Source of the DNA: Planctomycetota bacterium
GTDB taxonomy: Bacteria; Planctomycetota; Phycisphaerae; Phycisphaerales; SM1A02
DNA length: 32,003 nucleotides
Direction: 5' to 3'
Assembly: GCA_018970045.1 (NCBI GenBank)
Contig: JAGWXC010000005.1
Span: 1-32,003 of the forward strand
The position numbers and the translations under genes are program-made. This document shows, piece after piece, positions 14,976 through 24,399 of the stretch. The notes beneath the pieces are model-generated. The model did no database searches. It was not told the DNA's origin and saw nothing but the letters and a program-made list of their open reading frames with translations. The stretch's first letter is position 1, and every line of letters starts with the position of its first letter.

Positions 14976-17525
14976 GTGTTCAATGCACCCATGCAGCTGA
15001 TGTCGACTGTTCCATCGATCCCTGTGCTCCGAGGATTGCTCTTGGTCGTGGGCACCAGCGGTGTGGTGGCGTGCTCGGGGGCACCGGTGGGTTCGGCTGT
15101 CGTGCTCGATGGCTCCAACCCGGCCGCCGCGTCGCCGGAACAGGATGGCCGACTGGCCACGCGCATCACGCATGGACCGATCCTCGGGGAACTCGATGGC
15201 CGTGGCATGCAGGTCTGGGTGCGTCTTGACGGCGAGCCCGGTGAGCATGTTGCGCTCGAGGTCCTTGATGCGCAGGGCACGACAATCGAGCAGCGACTCC
15301 CCACCACCGTTGCCGAGCGTCGGACCCCGCGCACGCTGGTGTGGTCGGTTCGGGATCTCGCACCGGGGACCAAGCATCGATATCGCGTCACTGGCGTGAT
15401 GAGCGGCACATCACGCGACGCCGATGGCTTCGACGGCACGATCCGCATGCTGGCGGCCGATGCGTCGTCGGCCACGCTGGCGATCGGAAGCTGCGCCGAC
15501 GAGAAGGAGGGGACGCAGAAGCTCCTGCGCACGATCGCTGCGCTGCATCCGGATGCAGTGGCCTTCATCGGCGATACCCCGTACATCGATACGACCGATC
15601 TGGCGCGGCAGCGCAAGCGCTACGGCGAGTTCTTCTCGCAGCCGGGCATGGCGGAGTGGCTGTCGTCCACGCCGCTCGCGTCGGTCTGGGATGACCATGA
15701 CTTCGGCCTCAACGACACCGATGGACGGCTCAAGGGCAAGGAGCGCAGCCTGAAGGCGTTTCGCGAGTGGCATGCGAATGCAGCGTTCGGCACCGGGACT
15801 GAAGGTGTGTACCACCGATTCCGGCTCGGACCGATGGAGGTCTTCATGCTCGACACGCGGTGGTTTGCGCGGACGGCGCGTTGTGGCTCGTTCGATGCCG
15901 CGGATCCCGTGATCGATGGATCGGCGGATGCAGCGGCCTCTGGCGGATGGACGCTCCTGGGCCGCGAGCAGTGGGGCTGGTTGCGCGATGGCCTTGCCGC
16001 ATCGACCGCTCCGATCAAGGTGATCGTGAGCAGCATGGTGTTCAACAGCTCGGTCCGGCCGCTCAAGACCGACTACTGGGGCATGTACCCAGAGGAGTAC
16101 GCGCGGTTGATGCGCCTAGTGCGGGATGTCCCCGGCGGCGTGGTCCTCGTGAGCGGCGATGTGCATACGAGCCGCCTGCTCCTGCACCCGACCACGGCGA
16201 CCGCCGGTCGTGATCTGTGGGAGATCGTGTCGAGCCCGATGCATGCTGGCGTGCATGACTCGAGCCTGTGGTCGCGCAGCGACTGGGTGAAGGAGCACTT
16301 CCCCCATCCGAACATGATGGCGTTGCTTACGGCGCAATTCGATGCAGGCTCAGCCGCGCTCAGCGTGAAGTTCGTCGACAAGGACGGCGCGGTCTTCCTC
16401 GATCGGGAGCTTGTGCGTGTGCCATGGGCTGGGGCAGTGGTCCCGATGTCGCACCCTTCAGCGGATCCACCGGCGTCGGCCCCTCGATCGCCCCAACGAC
16501 CCTCGTCAGCCCCGGCTTCGCCGGCGCCGGTGTCCGTGCAGCCTGATCCCCGCGCCGCGCTCGCCGCTGCCACGAGCGATCGCAGCGTGCTCCATCGCCT
16601 GCGCCGAACCCTCGAGCCGTGGCTCATGGATGGCGAGCAGCCTGCTCCGACGGCGGGATCCCTGGCTGGGTCACGAGCTCCGACGGTCCCCACGATCGAC
16701 GTGCTTCATTCGCTGGTCGGCGGCACCGAGGCATCGCGTGCAAGGCTGTCGCTGCATCCCGTCGATGCCGAGCCTGCGCTGGTGACGGCGTATGCCTCGC
16801 CGCGCTTGCGCGAATCGGCCAACGGCCATGCGCGCACGGCGTTCTTCGCGCGGCCGACGTGGCTGCCGGCGGGTGGCCAGGGTCCGACGCGGGCACAGTG
16901 GCTCGCTGCAGCGGCGAAGGATCCGGCGGCGCATCCCTCGATTGCGCACGGTCCTGATGAGTTCAGCGTGTACCTCGCAGCCGTCAATGGCAGTGTGCAA
17001 CTCGAGCGTGCCGACGGATCGATGCGCTGCCTCGTGCATGACGGCACCAATGAGCGGGAGTACTCCAGCCTGGCGAAGTTGCTCGTGGCGGATGGTGCGC
17101 TCGATCCGCGAGCGGCAACGCTGGATGGCCTGCGTGAGCTCTGGCAGCGTGCTCCGGACATCGTGCGGGCAGCCTGCGATCGCAATGAGCGATTCGTCTG
17201 GTGGCGCGAGGTTCCGTGCGAGCGCTGGCCTCAATCACCCTTCGGACTCACGTTGATGGCTGGCCACGCGGTTGCGGTCGATGCGCGCGTGATGCCGATC
17301 GGGAGCCTGCTGCTGCTGGTGCCGGAACCGGAACAGCCGGGTTTACCAGCCGACCTTGCTGCGCCGCGCATCGTCTACGCCGCCGATTGCGGTGGCGCGA
17401 TCACGGGTGCAGGTCGGGTGGATCTGTATCTGGGTGCAGGCGATGAGGCGCTGGCCACCGCCGGCCGCGTGCAAGCCCGGATGCGCGTGTTCCGCATTGC
17501 TGCGGATGGACTGCGGCAGCCGTGA
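14976..17525 (+). CDS. PhoD-like alkaline phosphatase fused to C-terminal MltA/3D-domain lytic transglycosylase-like region (lipoprotein)
   Basis: Lipobox-like LLLVVGTSGVVACSG. PhoD motifs IGSCADEK, AFIGDTPYID, WDDHDFGLND, FMLDTRWF, VLVSGDVHTSRLLLHP. Pro/Ser-rich linker (~16450-16560). C-terminus LVTAYASPRLRES, EYSSLAKLLVADGAL, NERFVWWREVP, GLTLMAGHAVAVDARVMPIGSLLLL, YAADCGGAITGAGRVDLYLGAGDEALATAGRV resembles MltA. Start could also be the ATG at 14991. Confidence 0.8.
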   Translation: MFNAPMQLMSTVPSIPVLRGLLLVVGTSGVVACSGAPVGSAVVLDGSNPAAASPEQDGRLATRITHGPILGELDGRGMQVWVRLDGEPGEHVALEVLDAQGTTIEQRLPTTVAERRTPRTLVWSVRDLAPGTKHRYRVTGVMSGTSRDADGFDGTIRMLAADASSATLAIGSCADEKEGTQKLLRTIAALHPDAVAFIGDTPYIDTTDLARQRKRYGEFFSQPGMAEWLSSTPLASVWDDHDFGLNDTDGRLKGKERSLKAFREWHANAAFGTGTEGVYHRFRLGPMEVFMLDTRWFARTARCGSFDAADPVIDGSADAAASGGWTLLGREQWGWLRDGLAASTAPIKVIVSSMVFNSSVRPLKTDYWGMYPEEYARLMRLVRDVPGGVVLVSGDVHTSRLLLHPTTATAGRDLWEIVSSPMHAGVHDSSLWSRSDWVKEHFPHPNMMALLTAQFDAGSAALSVKFVDKDGAVFLDRELVRVPWAGAVVPMSHPSADPPASAPRSPQRPSSAPASPAPVSVQPDPRAALAAATSDRSVLHRLRRTLEPWLMDGEQPAPTAGSLAGSRAPTVPTIDVLHSLVGGTEASRARLSLHPVDAEPALVTAYASPRLRESANGHARTAFFARPTWLPAGGQGPTRAQWLAAAAKDPAAHPSIAHGPDEFSVYLAAVNGSVQLERADGSMRCLVHDGTNEREYSSLAKLLVADGALDPRAATLDGLRELWQRAPDIVRAACDRNERFVWWREVPCERWPQSPFGLTLMAGHAVAVDARVMPIGSLLLLVPEPEQPGLPADLAAPRIVYAADCGGAITGAGRVDLYLGAGDEALATAGRVQARMRVFRIAADGLRQP

Positions 17526-17545
17526 GCGCCGGTTCGCACCGGCGC
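17526..17545 (+). other. Perfect hairpin directly after the PhoD-MltA stop (GCGCCGGT-TCGC-ACCGGCGC)
   Basis: 8-bp stem with 4-nt loop immediately following TGA; followed by C-run, not T-run, so not a canonical intrinsic terminator. Confidence 0.45.
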
Positions 17546-17607
17546 CCCCCGGAAGGCTGCCACGAAGAGCCAAGCGGACGCCCCGACGACCGAGGGCAAG
17601 GAAATCT

Positions 17608-17871
17608 TCAGTCCGGTCGATCAGGAGTGACCGATCTGGTGGCTTCGTCAGCGATCAGCAGGCTGAGCACCTCGTAGCCGGCGCGGCGGTCCTGGCCGAG
17701 CCACTGGTCGATCGCCCCGTGCCAGCCATCGCGCGGTGTGCCCCGCAGGGCCACGAAGCACTGCTGCACACGGGCCCAGGTCGCGGCGGGCACCCCGCCG
17801 AAGTCGCGCCAAGCCGGGGCGCCGAGCTCAGGGTCGAAGAACGGTTGGGGAGCCGGGCGGTGTGGAGTCAT
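17608..17871 (-). CDS. Small hypothetical protein (87 aa) overlapping the sigma factor stop
   Basis: Start codon overlaps the upstream sigma-factor stop by ATGA (17868-17871), suggesting translational coupling. Confidence 0.6.
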   Translation of the reverse strand: MTPHRPAPQPFFDPELGAPAWRDFGGVPAATWARVQQCFVALRGTPRDGWHGAIDQWLGQDRRAGYEVLSLLIADEATRSVTPDRPD

Positions 17872-18527
17872 GGTGCCACCTTTGGATCGCTGGGAACAAG
17901 GTCAGGCCACTGCGCCGAGAGCTCGCGGTGGAGCCAGGCACGAGCGAACATCCAGTCGTTGACGACCGTGCGCCGCGAGACGCCGAGGCACGTGGCGGCT
18001 TCATCGAGTTCAAGGCCACCGACGAAGCGCAGCCAGGCCACACTCGCTGCACGCGGTGCGAGGGCATCGAGCCGATCGAGCGCCTCGATGATGGAGGCGC
18101 CAAGATCGGGAGAGGCCGTGCGTTCGAAACCAAGTTGCACGAGATCGAGCTGGATGCCACCGCCGCTGGCGGTGATGCCCGTGCGCCGCTCGAGCTGTGC
18201 GCGGCGGCCGGCATCGATGATGACCTGACCCATCATGCGGACGAGCGACCCGAACAGGTGCGCGCGGTTCTCGAACGCCACGTCGCCGGCCTTCAGGTAG
18301 AGCTCGTGCACGAGCACCGTGGTGTCGATCGGGCGGTTCGCGCCCTCGGAGCGCAAGCGATGCCGTGCCATGCGATGGACTTCGGCATAGATCTGGTCCC
18401 ACAGTTCACGCAGCGCCGACAGATCCCCTCGCTGGCGGCGCTGGAGCAGGCCATCGATGATCTGGTGCCGCTCCGAAGGGCTGCGAAAGGTTGGATCGGC
18501 AGGAGGGATCGGTTCGTCGGGAGCCAT
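17868..18527 (-). CDS. ECF-like RNA polymerase sigma factor
   Basis: LLQRRQRGDLSALRELWDQIYAEVHRMARHRLR...TVLVHELYLKAGDVAFENRAHLFGSLVRMMGQVIIDAGRR (region 2) and LDALAPRAASVAWLRFVGGLELDEAATCLGVSRRTVVNDWMFARAWL (region 4). Confidence 0.9.
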   Translation of the reverse strand: MAPDEPIPPADPTFRSPSERHQIIDGLLQRRQRGDLSALRELWDQIYAEVHRMARHRLRSEGANRPIDTTVLVHELYLKAGDVAFENRAHLFGSLVRMMGQVIIDAGRRAQLERRTGITASGGGIQLDLVQLGFERTASPDLGASIIEALDRLDALAPRAASVAWLRFVGGLELDEAATCLGVSRRTVVNDWMFARAWLHRELSAQWPDLVPSDPKVAP

Positions 18528-18590
18528 GGGGTCTGACCGTATCAAGCGCATCATCGGCGATTGAGGGCAGAGAATTACACTGTTCGGCCC

Positions 18591-21521
18591 ATGGACCGCG
18601 AATCGAACGATCCCTCCGGGCTGATCGACGTCCATGCCTGCTTCGAACTGCTCTGCGAGGGGCGCCAGACCGAGGCCCGCGCGCGATTTGCGCCGGCCAT
18701 CGTCAACGAAGCGCGCGCGCTGCTGGGGTTGAACGATGCCATGCAGTCGCTCGAGGCCGCAGGGAGCACGTCACGCGATGGGCTTGGCGCCGGCACGCAG
18801 CTGGGCGAGTTCACCATCCTGCGGCCGCTTGGTGAGGGTGGCCTGGGCCGTGTCTTCGAGGCCATCGAGCAGAGTGTTGGTCGACATGTGGCCCTGAAGG
18901 TCATGCCGGCCATCTGGCGCGCCGATGATCGCCCGCTGCGCCCGGCCGAGGCACGGCTGCTCGCGCAGCTTGAGCACCCCGGCATCGCGCGCCTGTATCG
19001 AACCGACGTGACCACCATCGATGGGCGCCGCTGGTTCTGGATTGCCATGGAGCTCGTCCGCGACGCGCGAACGCTTACCGAATGGGCAAGGGCCGGCACA
19101 CGCACGATCGAGGAGCGCTTGGCGGCCATGGCGACGGTGGCCGAAGCCGTGCAGCATGCGCACGGTCGTGGCGTGATCCACCGGGATCTCAAGCCCGACA
19201 ACGTGCTGGTCGATGCGAACGATCGTCCTGTCGTGATCGACTTCGGGATCGCAGGCCTGTCGGAGCAATCGCCAGCCGTCACGAACGTGCTCCTTGGCTC
19301 GCGCCTTGAGGGCACGATGCGCTACGTCGCGCCTGAGGCGCTCGATCCATCACGGCTGCCCGATGTGCGATGTGACCTCTTCGCGCTCGGCGCAATGCTG
19401 TACGAACTGATCGCCGATGAGCCGCTTCGACGGCTGTCCGGCGCAAGCATCGCGCAGCAGCTGCAGGTGGCGAGCCAAGCGGTGGTCGTGCAGTTGCCGC
19501 GCCTGTCGGGCCTGCGGCGCACTGAGCTCGAGCGCATCGTTCGCCGTGCCACGGCGCATGATCCCGCCGATCGGTACCAGACCGCTGCGCAGTTCGCCGA
19601 TGACCTGCGGCGTCACGTGCGTGGTGAGCCGGTCCTCGTGGCCGAGCAGGGGCAACTCGAGCGGCTGCGGCGCACCATATGGCGCAACCGCGTGCCGGTA
19701 TCGGTCGGGATCGGTGTCGTTGGATCGCTGCTCGCGCTCTCGATCCTCGCAGTGGATCAGGCGTCGAAGGCCCGGCATGAGGCGCGTCTGGCACGCTTGG
19801 CCGTGGCATCGCGTGCCATCCTCGATGCCGATCGCCTGGTGATCGAACAGTGCCTGGCATCACTGCAGGACGAGCCGCCGACGCTTGAGCGTGACACGTT
19901 GCAGCGCATGCTTCGGGTCGGGCAGGATGGCTTGGTCCCCATTCCATGCCTCGACTGGATCGTGGTGGATGGCATCGGCGTTGGCATGTTCGAGCGTGCG
20001 GCATCACCCACGTCACCGACCGCTGTCGTGCAGTGGATCGATGGCCAGTTCGGGTGGACGCTCGATCTGCAATCGGCTGAAGTTGGTGGCTTGGCCCTGT
20101 CCGATGATCGCTCTCGAGTTTTGGTGTGCACGCAGCAAGGCGATGTCGGTTGGCGGGAGCTTGCATCAGGCGTGGGGGTAGAGCTGTCGCTGTCATCGGG
20201 CAACGCCGCGTGCAACCAAGGTGAAGTGGCACAGACGCGTTCCGGTCACATGGTCTGTGCAGGAGAAGGGCTGTACGTGTACGAGCCCGGCGCCGAAGCG
20301 CCCTCGTGGTCGGTCCAGCTCGGCATCGGTCTGGTGCGTGATGTTGCGCCATGTCCGACTGATCCTCATGTCGCACTGCTCGGCGCGGAGGGCGGTTCGA
20401 TCCTGGTGAATGTCGCAGCACGAACGATCACGCGCCTTGGCGAGCCAGGCGAACGTGCCGTGTCCGTGGGATGGTCCGATGACGGGCGCATGGCGTTGGT
20501 CGGTGGCCGCGCGCTCTCGGCCTTCGATCCCCGCACCGGCGCAAGGCTGTGGAGAGCACTCGGTCATCAGTCGCTGATCTGGGGTGTCACAGGGCTCGAT
20601 GCCCAACGCTGCGCAACGGCATCATCCGACGGTTCGGTCCGGCTCTGGTCCGTGCTGGATGGCGCGGCGCTCGGAGCCATCCCGTTGTCATCGGACCGAC
20701 TGTGGAGTCTCTCGACCGACGGAGCGTCCCTGCATTCCGGCGGATCACGTGGCGCCTATACCGTGTCCTCGGATCAGATCAAGCGTTGGTTCGGCACTGC
20801 TGGCGGAAGTCTCGCGTTCGACGCGCAATCTGGCATCGGTTGGGTCGACGCGGCCGACGTGGACCGGATCCAAGTCGCGCACGCCGATCGCGCGCCTCGA
20901 CTTCTTGCGATCGAGGGCGTTGGCATCGTGCAACGTGCCGCCATGGCCAAGGACGGCAGCGTGATCGCAGTGGCAGGTGATGCCGGCGCCGTGACGTTGG
21001 TGTCATCCGAAGGGCGCGTGCTCTGGACGGATGTGAAGCACGCATCGCCCGATGACCAACATGAGCCTCAGGGGTTTCGATCGCTCGACATCGCAGGTCC
21101 GGACGGTCGAGTGCTTCTGGGAGCGCGTCAACGCGGGGCGGTCTGTCTGGATCCAGCCGATGGCCACGAGCGCTGGGTGACTCGCCTGCCCAGCGAGTGT
21201 GAGAGTGCAGCCTGGGCGCCCGATGGTCGTCATGCGTACATGGTCACGCGCGAGGGCCAGCTGGCGATGCTCGATGGACGCGATGGTTCGGTGCTGCAGA
21301 TCGTGCAGCCGTTCAAGCAGGGTGCCGGGTCGATCACGGTCTCGGATGACGGGCTTCGCATCATCGCAGGCAGTGCCGAGGGCGCCATCGTGATCTTCGA
21401 TGCGGGGACCTTGGAGGAGCTGATCCGGATACCGGTGACGCAGCGCCTCATCGAACATGTGTGGATCGACGAGCTGGGCATCCACGCGGTCGATACGTCC
21501 GGCCTGCACCTGGTGCGCTGA
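18591..21521 (+). CDS. Membrane Ser/Thr protein kinase with C-terminal WD40/PQQ-like beta-propeller
   Basis: LGEFTILRPLGEGGLGRVFEA, HVALKVM, GVIHRDLKPDNVLVD, VVIDFGIAG, GTMRYVAPE; TM segment VPVSVGIGVVGSLLALSILAV; C-terminal repeats such as RCATASSDGSVRLWSVLDGAALG. Confidence 0.95.
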   Translation: MDRESNDPSGLIDVHACFELLCEGRQTEARARFAPAIVNEARALLGLNDAMQSLEAAGSTSRDGLGAGTQLGEFTILRPLGEGGLGRVFEAIEQSVGRHVALKVMPAIWRADDRPLRPAEARLLAQLEHPGIARLYRTDVTTIDGRRWFWIAMELVRDARTLTEWARAGTRTIEERLAAMATVAEAVQHAHGRGVIHRDLKPDNVLVDANDRPVVIDFGIAGLSEQSPAVTNVLLGSRLEGTMRYVAPEALDPSRLPDVRCDLFALGAMLYELIADEPLRRLSGASIAQQLQVASQAVVVQLPRLSGLRRTELERIVRRATAHDPADRYQTAAQFADDLRRHVRGEPVLVAEQGQLERLRRTIWRNRVPVSVGIGVVGSLLALSILAVDQASKARHEARLARLAVASRAILDADRLVIEQCLASLQDEPPTLERDTLQRMLRVGQDGLVPIPCLDWIVVDGIGVGMFERAASPTSPTAVVQWIDGQFGWTLDLQSAEVGGLALSDDRSRVLVCTQQGDVGWRELASGVGVELSLSSGNAACNQGEVAQTRSGHMVCAGEGLYVYEPGAEAPSWSVQLGIGLVRDVAPCPTDPHVALLGAEGGSILVNVAARTITRLGEPGERAVSVGWSDDGRMALVGGRALSAFDPRTGARLWRALGHQSLIWGVTGLDAQRCATASSDGSVRLWSVLDGAALGAIPLSSDRLWSLSTDGASLHSGGSRGAYTVSSDQIKRWFGTAGGSLAFDAQSGIGWVDAADVDRIQVAHADRAPRLLAIEGVGIVQRAAMAKDGSVIAVAGDAGAVTLVSSEGRVLWTDVKHASPDDQHEPQGFRSLDIAGPDGRVLLGARQRGAVCLDPADGHERWVTRLPSECESAAWAPDGRHAYMVTREGQLAMLDGRDGSVLQIVQPFKQGAGSITVSDDGLRIIAGSAEGAIVIFDAGTLEELIRIPVTQRLIEHVWIDELGIHAVDTSGLHLVR

Positions 21522-21606
21522 CGTCGAGCTCCACGATCGAATCTGGCATCGCAAGAACTTCCATCGGCCGCTTGCCCGCGCGCCGGGTCCGGGCTCTACT
21601 TGCACC

Positions 21607-24396
21607 ATGCTCCCCACGGCCCTCACGCTGCTCGTCACGGCTGCCGGCGGAGCAGGGGATCGCGCCCTCGACTTCAACCGCGATGTGCGGCCGATCCTGG
21701 CGGCACGTTGCTTCAACTGTCATGGGCCCGATGCCGAGAGCCGCAAGGCTGGGCTCCGGCTGGATGATCCCCACGACGCCAAGGCCATGCGCGACGGGCA
21801 CGCTGCGATCGTCGCTGGCGACCCCGCGGCGAGCGAGGTCTGGCGACGGCTGCTGAGCGACGATCCCGATGAGCGCATGCCGCCCAAGGGCACCCCGCTC
21901 ACCGCCGCCGAGCGGGACACGATCAAGGCATGGATCGAGCAGGGTGCTGGGTACGCGGCGCACTGGTCATGGGAGCCGGTGAAGCAACCGAGCGTGCCGA
22001 GCGTACGAGCTGCATCGTGGCCGCGCAGCGACGTGGATCGTTTCGTGCTCTCAGGACTGGAGCGCGCCGGTCTCGCACCTGCGCCACGCGCCAACCACGA
22101 CACGTTGGTGCGTCGATGGTCCTTCGCGCTGACGGGCCTGCCCCCGATGGCGATCGATGGACTCGACCAGGCCTCGAGCCCCGAGGCTGCCGTCGATCTG
22201 CTGCTCGCCTCGCCGCATTTCGGCGAGCGCTTTGGCCGGCACTGGCTCGACCTCGTCCGCTACGCCGAGACCTACGGCCATGAGTTCGATTACCCGATCC
22301 CGCACGCATGGCGCTACCGCGATTACGTGATCCGTGCGTTCAACGCGAACGTTCCCTATGACCGCTTCGTGCTCGAGCATCTGGCCGGCGATGCACTCGA
22401 TGAACCTCGCCTTGATCCGGCGTGGAACGCCGATGTGAGCGCGGTGGGCACGGGTTTCTGGCTGCTGGCGCAGGGCACGCACGCGCCGGTTGATGTTGCT
22501 GCCGATGAAGCCGAGCGCATTTCGAATCAGGTCGATGTGATGACCCGCACGTTCCTGGGCAGCACCGTGGCGTGCGCGCGCTGCCACGACCACAAGTTCG
22601 ACCCGATCGCGCAACGCGACTACTACGCGCTCAGCGGTTCGCTCAAGAGCAGCGCCCGCACCCCGGCGTGGCTCGACGACGGTCGCATGCAGGCGGAACG
22701 CGCAGCCCGTGTGGCAGCTCGGCGTGCATGCGAAGCGCAGACGGCTGTGGCGCCCGACCAGGGATCCGATGCCGATGGCCGTGCAGCGTCACCGGCGAAG
22801 CCCGCCGCCCCGACAGCACCTTCCGCACCCGACGCACCCGCCGATGCACTCCGCGTGCTCGCCACGTTCGAGCAGCCCGTGCCCGAGGGGTGGACTGTGG
22901 GCGGGGCTGCCTTCGCGTGCCTCGACACGGAGCGGCCCAGCATCGGCCAGCGCGGCAAGGCGGTCGTGTCGCTCGAGCGCGCCATCGCCACGAGCGATGC
23001 GGGTGGCCACGCGCTGAAGGGTTGGCTGCGCAGTCCATCCTTCACGATCGATGGCCCGTACCTGGCGCATGCGGTGCGAGGCGCCGGCGTGCGCATCCGT
23101 TGCGTGATCGACGGCTACTTCCTCGATGACCACAATGCCCTGCTCTTCGAAGGCATGACGCAGGCGCCGGATACTGGCGGCGCGTGGGCGGCCGTGGTGC
23201 ATGACCTGCGCCGATTCCAAGGGCGGCGCGCGCACGTCGAGTACGTCGACGATGGCAGCGGCGCGATCGATGTGGCGTGGCTGGCGTTCGTACCTGCGGC
23301 GCAACTCGCGGCGATGCCCGCGTCGGTGCCCGCCGACCCGTCCCTGGCCGCGGCGCTGGCGACGATCGATGCGCGTCCGCTGCCTGATGCGATCGAAGCG
23401 CTCGTGCTCGCCGAGGCGGGCGCGTGGGACGACAGCGTGCACGTGCGTGGCAGTGTGAAGCGGCTTGGTGATCCGGTCGCACGTGGTGCCATGGGTGCAC
23501 TTGCACGCGGCATGCCCGCGCCGGGTGCCGTGGGCTCCGGTCGGCTCCAGCTCGCACGCACGCTCGTCGATGGATCGCATCCGCTCGTGGCGCGCGTGAT
23601 GGTCAACCGCATCTGGCAGCATGTCATGGGTCGGGGTCTTGTGCCCACGCCCGATGACTTCGGTGCACTCGGTGCAGCGCCGTCGCATCCTGAACTGCTG
23701 GATTGGCTGGCGGCTGACTTCATGCGGGACTGGGACCTCAAGCGGCTCGTGCGGCAGATCGCGCTGAGTGCAACGTTTTCGCAGTCCGGCGTCGCTGGCG
23801 AACGGGCCGAAGCGATCGATCCGACGAACGCGCTCCTGCACCGCGCGTACGTCCGCCGGCTCGATGCCGAGAGCGTGCGTGATGCCATGCTGGCGCTGGC
23901 CGGCGGGCTCGATCGATCGATGGGCGGCCCCGGAGTGCCCACGCACCTGACCGAGTTCATGACCGGACGTGGGCGACCGGGCCAGTCAGGTCCGCTCGAT
24001 GGCCACGGCCGGCGCAGCGTGTACCTGGAAGTGCGCCGCAACTTCGCTGACTCGTTCCTGACCACGTTCGACCTGCCGGTTCCCACGACGACGGTCGGCC
24101 GCCGTCACGAGAGCAATGTCCCGGCGCAGGCCCTGGCGATGATGAACGCGCCGCTCGTGCACGAGCTGGCGATGCGCTGGGGCGAGCGCGCGGGAGCGTC
24201 GAGCGATGGTTCAACCGAGTCGATCGCACGGGTCGCCGCGGGCATGCTGCACGATGCATGGGGGCGCGAGCCAGCGGCCGCGGAGGTCGATCGGTGCGTG
24301 GCGTTCGTGCAGGCGGAGGGAGGATCGATCCCCGCTGCGTGGTCGGCGCTCGCGCACGTGATCCTGAACACCAAGCAGTTCCTCTTCATCGACTGA
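21607..24396 (+). CDS. Planctomycete cytochrome c (PSCyt1)-DUF1549-DUF1553 protein
   Basis: [22 protein letters not shown] (CxxCH), [89 protein letters not shown]. Confidence 0.92.
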   Translation: MLPTALTLLVTAAGGAGDRALDFNRDVRPILAARCFNCHGPDAESRKAGLRLDDPHDAKAMRDGHAAIVAGDPAASEVWRRLLSDDPDERMPPKGTPLTAAERDTIKAWIEQGAGYAAHWSWEPVKQPSVPSVRAASWPRSDVDRFVLSGLERAGLAPAPRANHDTLVRRWSFALTGLPPMAIDGLDQASSPEAAVDLLLASPHFGERFGRHWLDLVRYAETYGHEFDYPIPHAWRYRDYVIRAFNANVPYDRFVLEHLAGDALDEPRLDPAWNADVSAVGTGFWLLAQGTHAPVDVAADEAERISNQVDVMTRTFLGSTVACARCHDHKFDPIAQRDYYALSGSLKSSARTPAWLDDGRMQAERAARVAARRACEAQTAVAPDQGSDADGRAASPAKPAAPTAPSAPDAPADALRVLATFEQPVPEGWTVGGAAFACLDTERPSIGQRGKAVVSLERAIATSDAGGHALKGWLRSPSFTIDGPYLAHAVRGAGVRIRCVIDGYFLDDHNALLFEGMTQAPDTGGAWAAVVHDLRRFQGRRAHVEYVDDGSGAIDVAWLAFVPAAQLAAMPASVPADPSLAAALATIDARPLPDAIEALVLAEAGAWDDSVHVRGSVKRLGDPVARGAMGALARGMPAPGAVGSGRLQLARTLVDGSHPLVARVMVNRIWQHVMGRGLVPTPDDFGALGAAPSHPELLDWLAADFMRDWDLKRLVRQIALSATFSQSGVAGERAEAIDPTNALLHRAYVRRLDAESVRDAMLALAGGLDRSMGGPGVPTHLTEFMTGRGRPGQSGPLDGHGRRSVYLEVRRNFADSFLTTFDLPVPTTTVGRRHESNVPAQALAMMNAPLVHELAMRWGERAGASSDGSTESIARVAAGMLHDAWGREPAAAEVDRCVAFVQAEGGSIPAAWSALAHVILNTKQFLFID

Positions 24397-24399
24397 GCC

